DNA from: Microbacterium sp. AK031
GTDB taxonomy: Bacteria > Actinomycetota > Actinomycetes > Actinomycetales > Microbacteriaceae
DNA: 64,000 nucleotides
Reading direction: 5' to 3'
Assembly (NCBI RefSeq): GCF_024807145.1
Contig: NZ_JANUCA010000003.1
Span: 62,001 to 126,000, forward strand
Below, one piece after another: positions 58,415 to 64,000 of this stretch. Every line of letters begins with the position of its first letter. Positions within the stretch are counted from its first letter, which is position 1. The translations under genes and the position numbers were made by a program. The notes beneath the pieces are model-generated. The model was not told the origin of the DNA. It was given only the letters and a program-made list of their open reading frames with translations, and made no database searches.

Positions 58415-61400
58415 GTGTCGAAACTCGCCATCCTCAGCCTGCGCAACCGTGCGCTGATCGCTCTCATCACGATCGTGGCCGCCGTGTTCGGAGGGCTGGC
58501 ACTGACGAACCTCAAGCAGGAGCTCATCCCCTCGCTCGAGCTGCCATCGCTCATCGTCATGACCACCTACCCCGGCGCGTCCCCCGAGGTCGTGGAGAAC
58601 GACGTCTCCACGCCGATCGAGACGGCGATCCAGGGCGTTCCCGGCCTGGAGTCCACGAGCGCGACGAGTTCGACGAACGCCTCGATCATCCAGGCGACAT
58701 TCGCGTACGGCGAGAATCTCGCCACCGCGGAGCAGAAGATGCAGCAGGCGATCAACCGCATCTCCTCACAGCTGCCGGAGGATGTCGAGCCGCAGGTGCT
58801 GTCGGTGTCGATCGACGACTTCCCGGTGATCCAGGTCGCCGTCACCGGATTCGACGACGCCGATACCGCTCAGGCCGATCTCGAGAGCGTCGCGATCCCC
58901 GACCTCGAGGACGTCGAGGGCGTCAACGCCGCCCAGATCGTCGGCGGAATCGGGCAGCGCATCACGATCACTCCCGACGACGCGAGACTCGCCGCGGCCG
59001 GTGTGAGCAGCCAGGCGATCCGTGACGCGCTGCAGCAGAACGGCACGCTGTTCCCCGGCGGCGACATCACCCAGGACGGCCAGACGCTGACGGTGCAGAC
59101 CGGTGCGAAGATCACATCGGTCGACGACATCTCAGCCCTCCCGCTGGTGGGCACGGCGGCAACCATCGCCGACGTAGCCACCGTCGCGTTGGAATCCGAC
59201 GCCGTCTCGTCGATCTCCCGTGTGAATGGCGAGGACGCACTCTCGATATCGATCACGAAGCTCCCCTCCGCGAACACCGTCGAGGTGTCCGACGGCGTGA
59301 TCGCGGAGCTCGACGAGCTGCAGGAAGCTTTCCCTGACGCGGAGTTCACCGTCGTCTTCGACCAGGCGCCGTTCATCGTGCAGTCGATCGAGACGCTCGC
59401 GACCGAGGGCATGCTCGGGCTCGTGTTCGCCGTGATCGTGATCCTCGTGTTCCTGCTGTCGATCCGCTCGACGCTGGTCACTGCGATCTCGATTCCGACC
59501 AGCGTGCTGATCACGTTCATCGGTCTGCAGGCGTTCGGCTACTCGCTGAACATCCTCACTCTCGGCGCGCTCACGATCGCGATCGGCCGCGTGGTCGACG
59601 ACTCGATCGTCGTGATCGAGAACATCAAGCGGCATTACGTGGGCGATGCCGACAAGGGCGATGCGATCCGTCTCGCCGTGCGCGAGGTCGCGTCCGCCAT
59701 CACCGCCTCCACGATCACGACCGTCGCGGTGTTCCTGCCGATCGTGTTCGTCGGCGACATGGTCGGCGAGCTGTTCCGACCGTTCGCGATGACAGTGACG
59801 ATCGCGATGGTCGCATCCCTGCTCGTCGCGCTGACGATCGTGCCTGTGCTGGCGTACTGGTTCCTCCGCCCCGGCAAGGAGCTGGTCGACGAGAACGGCA
59901 ACGTGATCGACCCCGAGCATCAGGATGCTCCGCCGACACCCCTGCAGAAGCTGTACCGCCCGATCCTCGGCTGGACGCTGAAGCACTCTGTCGTCACAGT
60001 GATCCTCGCGGTCGTGGTGCTCGGCGGCACACTCGCCGCCGCTCCGCTGATGAAGATCAACTTCCTCAGCGACACGGGCCAGAACACGATGACCGTCACG
60101 CAGGACCTCGGTCCGACGGCGAGCCTGGAGACGAAGGATGCCGCGGCGTCGGTCGTCGAGGATGCGATCGAGGGCATCGACGGCATCGAGAACGTGCAGG
60201 TCTCGATCGGTTCGAGCGGCTCGTTGCTCATGGATGCCTTCTCCGGCGGTGCCGGCGTGACGTACTCGATCATGACGTCGGCGGACGTCGACCAAGAGCA
60301 GCTTCGCGCTGATGTTCTTGATGCTGTCGACGATCTGGAAGACGTCGGCGAGATCAGCGTCAACGCCTCTGCGGGCTTCGGCTCGAGCGACATCGAGGTG
60401 AATGTCACGGCGCCGAACGGTGAGGCTCTGGCCGAGGCGACGGAAGCCGTGAAGGCAGAACTCGAAGGGCGGGAGGGCATCGGCGCGATCACGGACAACC
60501 TGGCCGCATCGCTGCCTTACATCGCCGTGGTCGTCGACCGTCAGGCGGCGGCCGAGCAAGGGCTCTCCGAGGTCGCGGTCGGCACGCTCGTGTCGGGCAC
60601 GATGCGCCCGCAGCAGATCGGCTCCGTCGAACTGGATGACACGGCTCTCACGGTGTACATCGCCGCGACCCAGCCGCCGGCCACGATCGATGAGCTTCGT
60701 TCGCTGGTGATACCGAGCCCGCGCGGCATCACCACGCTGCAGGACATCGCGCTCGTCGAACAGCGCGAGGGGCCGACCTCCATCACCACCGAGCAGGGCC
60801 GTCGCACGTCGACGATCACCGTGCCACCGGCGTCCGACAACCTCGCTGTCGCGACGGCATCGGTCACCTCGGCTCTCGAGGCGGTGGACCTGCCCGACGG
60901 CGCCAGTGCGGAGGTCGGCGGCGTCGCTTCGCAGCAGGCGGACTCCTTCACACAGCTCGGGCTGGCGATGCTCGCGGCGATCCTGATCGTCTATGTCGTG
61001 ATGGTGGCGGCCTTCAAGTCGCTGCGTCAGCCGCTGCTGCTGCTCGTATCGGTGCCGTTCGCGGCGACCGGTGCGATCCTGCTGCAGATCGTCACGGGTG
61101 TGCCACTCGGCGTCGCTTCGCTGATCGGCGTGCTGATGCTGATCGGCATCGTCGTGACGAACGCGATCGTGCTGGTCGACCTCGTGAACCAGTACCGCGA
61201 GAAGGGCCTGTCGACGCGTGACGCGGTCATGGCCGGTGGAGAGAAGCGTCTGCGCCCGATCCTGATGACGGCACTCGCGACGATCTTCGCTCTCACTCCG
61301 ATGGCGTTGGGCATCACCGGGCACGGCGGGTTCATCTCGCAGCCGCTGGCGATCGTCGTGATCGGCGGGCTGGTCTCGTCGACCGTGTTGACGTTGATCG

Positions 61401-61594
61401 TGCTTCCGACGCTCTACAACCTCGTCGAAGGCGCGAAGGAACGGCGGCGGGCACGCAAGGGCGGACCGGATGCTGGCGGTGAGCCGCCCGTCGACGACCC
61501 CGATCCGGATGCGCCGACAGACGCTGCGCACGGGCTGACGCGTCGGGAACTGCGAGAGCAGCACGGCCTGTCTGCAGCGAACCCCGTCGACTGA
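58415..61594 (+). CDS. RND-family (AcrB/SwrC-like) exporter
   Basis: The 1059-residue protein has twelve helices and the two periplasmic-loop halves of the ACR_tran family; LSLRNRALIALITIVAAVFGG opens helix 1, GRVVDDSIVVIENIKRHYVG near residue 396 holds the proton-relay Asp pair, and GIVVTNAIVLVDLV near 915 the second half. Gram-positive homologues such as SwrC export surfactants and fatty acids. No adaptor (MFP) gene is adjacent. The GTG start has a GAGAGA-type site; the much longer upstream frame is rejected. Regulated by the upstream TetR. Confidence 0.87.
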   Translation: MSKLAILSLRNRALIALITIVAAVFGGLALTNLKQELIPSLELPSLIVMTTYPGASPEVVENDVSTPIETAIQGVPGLESTSATSSTNASIIQATFAYGENLATAEQKMQQAINRISSQLPEDVEPQVLSVSIDDFPVIQVAVTGFDDADTAQADLESVAIPDLEDVEGVNAAQIVGGIGQRITITPDDARLAAAGVSSQAIRDALQQNGTLFPGGDITQDGQTLTVQTGAKITSVDDISALPLVGTAATIADVATVALESDAVSSISRVNGEDALSISITKLPSANTVEVSDGVIAELDELQEAFPDAEFTVVFDQAPFIVQSIETLATEGMLGLVFAVIVILVFLLSIRSTLVTAISIPTSVLITFIGLQAFGYSLNILTLGALTIAIGRVVDDSIVVIENIKRHYVGDADKGDAIRLAVREVASAITASTITTVAVFLPIVFVGDMVGELFRPFAMTVTIAMVASLLVALTIVPVLAYWFLRPGKELVDENGNVIDPEHQDAPPTPLQKLYRPILGWTLKHSVVTVILAVVVLGGTLAAAPLMKINFLSDTGQNTMTVTQDLGPTASLETKDAAASVVEDAIEGIDGIENVQVSIGSSGSLLMDAFSGGAGVTYSIMTSADVDQEQLRADVLDAVDDLEDVGEISVNASAGFGSSDIEVNVTAPNGEALAEATEAVKAELEGREGIGAITDNLAASLPYIAVVVDRQAAAEQGLSEVAVGTLVSGTMRPQQIGSVELDDTALTVYIAATQPPATIDELRSLVIPSPRGITTLQDIALVEQREGPTSITTEQGRRTSTITVPPASDNLAVATASVTSALEAVDLPDGASAEVGGVASQQADSFTQLGLAMLAAILIVYVVMVAAFKSLRQPLLLLVSVPFAATGAILLQIVTGVPLGVASLIGVLMLIGIVVTNAIVLVDLVNQYREKGLSTRDAVMAGGEKRLRPILMTALATIFALTPMALGITGHGGFISQPLAIVVIGGLVSSTVLTLIVLPTLYNLVEGAKERRRARKGGPDAGGEPPVDDPDPDAPTDAAHGLTRRELREQHGLSAANPVD

Positions 61595-61688
61595 CGCTTC
61601 GCCAGGGATACTCTGCTTCCCAGGAATACTCCGCGACCCGGCGCTGTTGAGCGCCCAGTGCGCTGCCCTCATCCAGTGCACAGAAAGA

Positions 61689-63164
61689 GTGTCAGTGTCC
61701 CTGAACGACGTCACCACCCTGCCCGACCAGGACGAGATCGCGAACGAGACAGCAGTAACACAGGAACAATCCATCCTCGATGAGGCCTTCACGCGCCGTG
61801 ATGACCTCTTACGTCAGCTCGATGCCGATCTTGCGATTCCCGCGGCGGATGCCGTGCATCACGCGAGGATGCGCATGATGGCGCAGCGGCGATCGGAGCT
61901 GAGGCACGCGGAGCAGGGCTTGATCTTCGGCCGGCTCGACGCGCTCGACAAGACGGTCAGGCATCTGGGGCGGGTCGGAATCCCCGGTGCAGATGCCGAG
62001 GAGGATGATCCTCTGGTGATCGACTGGCGCGCGCCGGCCGCACGTGCCTTCTGCACCGCGACAGCGGTGGATCCCCAGGGCCAGGCTCGGCGTCGGCACA
62101 TCCGCACAAGTGACCGTAAGGTGCTGAGCGTCGATGACGAACCGCTCGACGGTTCGATGGCGAGCGATCTCGTCGGCGAAGGCGCGCTGCTCGCCGCGCT
62201 CGACGAGCGCCGAACCGGTCGTATGGGCGCGGCGGCGGCAACCCTGCAGCGTGAGCAGGACGACGTGATCCGTGCCGACGCGCACGGCCCGCTCGTGGTG
62301 CAGGGCGGACCGGGTACCGGCAAGACCGTGGTGGCGCTTCATCGAGTGGCGTACCTCCTCTTCACGCATTCCCGGCTCGCTGCCCAGGGCGTTCTGGCAG
62401 CGGGCACTGTCGGAGTATGCGGCGTCGCTGGTTCCGTGGCCGACCGAACTCGAACTGCTGTGGGAAGGCGAAAGATACGCGCTCGATGAGCAGAGGATCG
62501 CGAATGCGCACGCCTCCGCCACATCCGGGCGCTCCTACCATGCAGCGCGGACCATCTTCAAAGAGCAGATCGCAGACCTGCTCACTGACGCCATCGTCGA
62601 ACGCAACGATGAGATGTTGGCGCAGATGGAAGAGGGGCTGGAGGACATCCTCACGGGTGTCGACGCTGGGCTGGAACGCTCCGACGATCGCGCCGTGGCC
62701 GACGGCAGAACCGGGGCTGAGATCGACGGGGTGCTCTCCGAAGAGGACATCGAGCGGCTGCGCGACCGGATCGCCGCCGACAGCGGAGTGGCTGCGCTAC
62801 TGGATCAGTGGTGGCCGGTACTCGACACGACGACAGAGCTTCGTCGGCTGCTCGCCGACGACGCGCTGCTGCAGCGCTGGGTGCCCGAGCTCACCGACAT
62901 CGAGCGCGCGGCCGTTCTCCGGGAGCCGAACGGCTGGGCGAGCAGTGAGATCCCTCTCATCGACGCGCTCGCCGCGTCTCTGCTCTGCGGGCTGCGCTGC
63001 CAGGTGCGACGGTGCTCTCCGCCACCGATGCCAAGGGGCTGGAGTAGGATGCCACGCTGCTCGTGGATGCCAACGGCATCGCTGCCGAGCCTCGCGGCTG
63101 GAACGGACTCTACGTCGCGCTCACCCGCTGCACCTAGGAGCTCGGACAGCTGCACGTGGCGTAG
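61689..63164 (+). pseudogene. Decayed HelR/HelD-type RNA polymerase-associated ATPase gene
   Basis: The N-terminal part (61689-about 62388) is intact: the coiled-coil start, VIDWRAPAARAF and Walker A GGPGTGKTVVALHRVAYLLF near residue 205. It then jumps frame near 62389 into AFWQRALSEYAASLVPWPTE, with about 200 residues of the central domain. It jumps again near 62985 into the frame of PGATVLSATDAKGLE, which contains two in-frame TAG codons (63045 and 63135) before the end at 63164. A normal member is about 700 residues; several hundred residues are missing at the junctions. HelD/HelR proteins release stalled RNA polymerase, and HelR aids rifamycin tolerance. Confidence 0.85.
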
Positions 63165-63168
63165 CGGA

Positions 63169-64000
63169 TCAGCCCAGTTCGATGCCCCAGGTGAGACTCC
63201 ACGTCTCGCCTGGGGCGAGGCGGCGGATGCCGAGACCGCTGTTCAACGCGTCAGCCGGAGCCGTCATGGGCTCGATGGCGACGGCGAGTGCATGTCCCGG
63301 GTAGTTCGTGGTCGTGTACACCTGCACGAAGTCGAAGCCCTCGCCCTGCCACAGTGTGACGCGTCGGCCGTCGGGGGCGGTGAGGGTGTGACGCACATGT
63401 CCGTCCTCATCGCGGTCGAGGTCGGTGAAGCCGGTGTCGAGCGTGATGTCACCGAGCCGCACGCCTCCGCGCAACGCCTCAGGTGCAGGAGAGGTGCCGG
63501 TGGGCAGCATCCGCTCGTCGGTGGTGAACTGCGTCTCGGCCGGCACCGTGAGCACCAGATCGTGCGGGTCGACATCGCCGATGGTGACGAACGGGTGCGT
63601 TCCGAGGGCGGCGGGGGCCGCAGCATCCGATCGGTTCGTCAGCGTGTGCGTGACCTTTACGCCGGCGTCGGTGAGCGCATAAGTGACCGTCGTCTCGATC
63701 TCGTAGGGGAAGCCGGTCTGCGGATGGATCGTCGCGTGGAGAGTGGCGGCAGCATCCGTCTGCTCGATCTCATAAGCGGTGAAGCGGAGCAGCCCATGGC
63801 TGGCATTGTTCAGCTTCGGCTCGCTGATCGCGAGCTGCTGAGCGGTGCCGTCGTCGTCCCAGGCGCCGTCGCGTACGCGATTCGGCCACGGCGCGAGCAC
63901 CACGCCGGAGCACGACGGCGTGGGGATGTTCTCGGGGTAGCGCGAGATGAGGTCGATGCCTCCGACGGTGAGGCCGCGGAGCGAAGCGCCGACCTGGGCG
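63169..64000 (-). CDS. Aldose 1-epimerase-like protein, 5' end beyond window
   Basis: The frame enters from the right edge with GLTVGGIDLISRYPE and runs 277 residues to a TGA at 63171-63169. It has VLAPWPNRVRDGAW (the PNR signature), HGLLRF with the active His, GTHPFV and the GFDFVQVYTTTNYPG end, matching the galactose-mutarotase/aldose epimerase family. It interconverts alpha and beta anomers of sugars. The true start lies outside the window. No sugar gene is adjacent within view. Confidence 0.85.
   Translation of the reverse strand, partial: AQVGASLRGLTVGGIDLISRYPENIPTPSCSGVVLAPWPNRVRDGAWDDDGTAQQLAISEPKLNNASHGLLRFTAYEIEQTDAAATLHATIHPQTGFPYEIETTVTYALTDAGVKVTHTLTNRSDAAAPAALGTHPFVTIGDVDPHDLVLTVPAETQFTTDERMLPTGTSPAPEALRGGVRLGDITLDTGFTDLDRDEDGHVRHTLTAPDGRRVTLWQGEGFDFVQVYTTTNYPGHALAVAIEPMTAPADALNSGLGIRRLAPGETWSLTWGIELG

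Noticed and set aside
59132..61792. 886-codon open frame antisense to the RND exporter
   Set aside because: It is a shadow of the high-GC exporter gene: composition is Arg/Asp/His-rich without domains, and the sense frame has full family motifs.

Overview
This 64 kb window comes from the chromosome of a high-GC Gram-positive actinobacterium, most likely Microbacterium or a close relative in the Microbacteriaceae. That assignment is an inference from the very GC-rich codon use, the frequent GTG starts, the Streptomyces-type cellobiose operon with CebR boxes, the DUF3073 and TipA-like genes, and many promoters in which a TANNNT box lies 6-7 bases before the start codon. I see no rRNA, tRNA, CRISPR array, insertion sequence, prophage or plasmid-type gene; the region reads as ordinary core plus catabolic chromosome.

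Layout. 1-3185 (minus): a four-carbon acid-sugar kinase, a PdxA-type dehydrogenase and an aldo/keto reductase that runs off the left edge. 3421-7402: a DUF1761 membrane protein, a HAD hydrolase, purS-purQ, a MerR regulator and apt. 7532-13564: the cellobiose locus cebE-cebF-cebG-bglC-cebR, with two perfect CebR boxes at its promoter. 13595-17503: a TPM-domain membrane protein, a small membrane protein, a two-domain VOC protein and a GntR regulator. 17632-23137: a 5-oxoproline-type cluster with an NRAMP-fold transporter lacking the metal motifs, pxpA, a tiny coupling ORF, fused pxpB-pxpC and a biotin carboxylase with its own biotin domain. 23267-27707: uracil/xanthine permease, purC, a DHA2 exporter and a GNAT enzyme. 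27757-35207: a divergent ribose-type ABC sugar locus with an oxidoreductase, a sugar isomerase and a ROK regulator. 35224-37739: purD, a Nudix hydrolase and a sterol-carrier-like protein. 37753-45062: a heme/iron locus, hmuTUV facing a large HtaA-domain surface protein and a siderophore-interacting reductase, with two DtxR/IdeR-type boxes between them. 45116-50279: two uncharacterised genes, purM, purF, an MFS carrier and DUF3073. 50429-54058: universal stress protein, an autoregulated PadR/DUF4097 pair, a frameshifted Tat-exported protein and a TipA-like regulator. 54166-64000: a membrane protein, nitroreductase, Rieske-FAD oxidoreductase, a crcB pair, TetR plus RND exporter, a decayed HelR/HelD-type ATPase and a partial aldose epimerase.

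Purine biosynthesis genes (purSQ, apt, purC, purD, purM, purF) are spread over the whole window among unrelated transport loci. Each catabolic locus carries its own regulator and a visible operator. Long perfect hairpins without a U-tract lie between many convergent genes and inside two transporter operons, and two distant hairpins share an identical 19-mer. The points most worth follow-up are the NRAMP-like carrier and biotin carboxylase in the 5-oxoproline cluster, the repeat-bearing HtaA surface protein, the two broken genes (helR-like and the Tat protein), and the dispersed palindromes.
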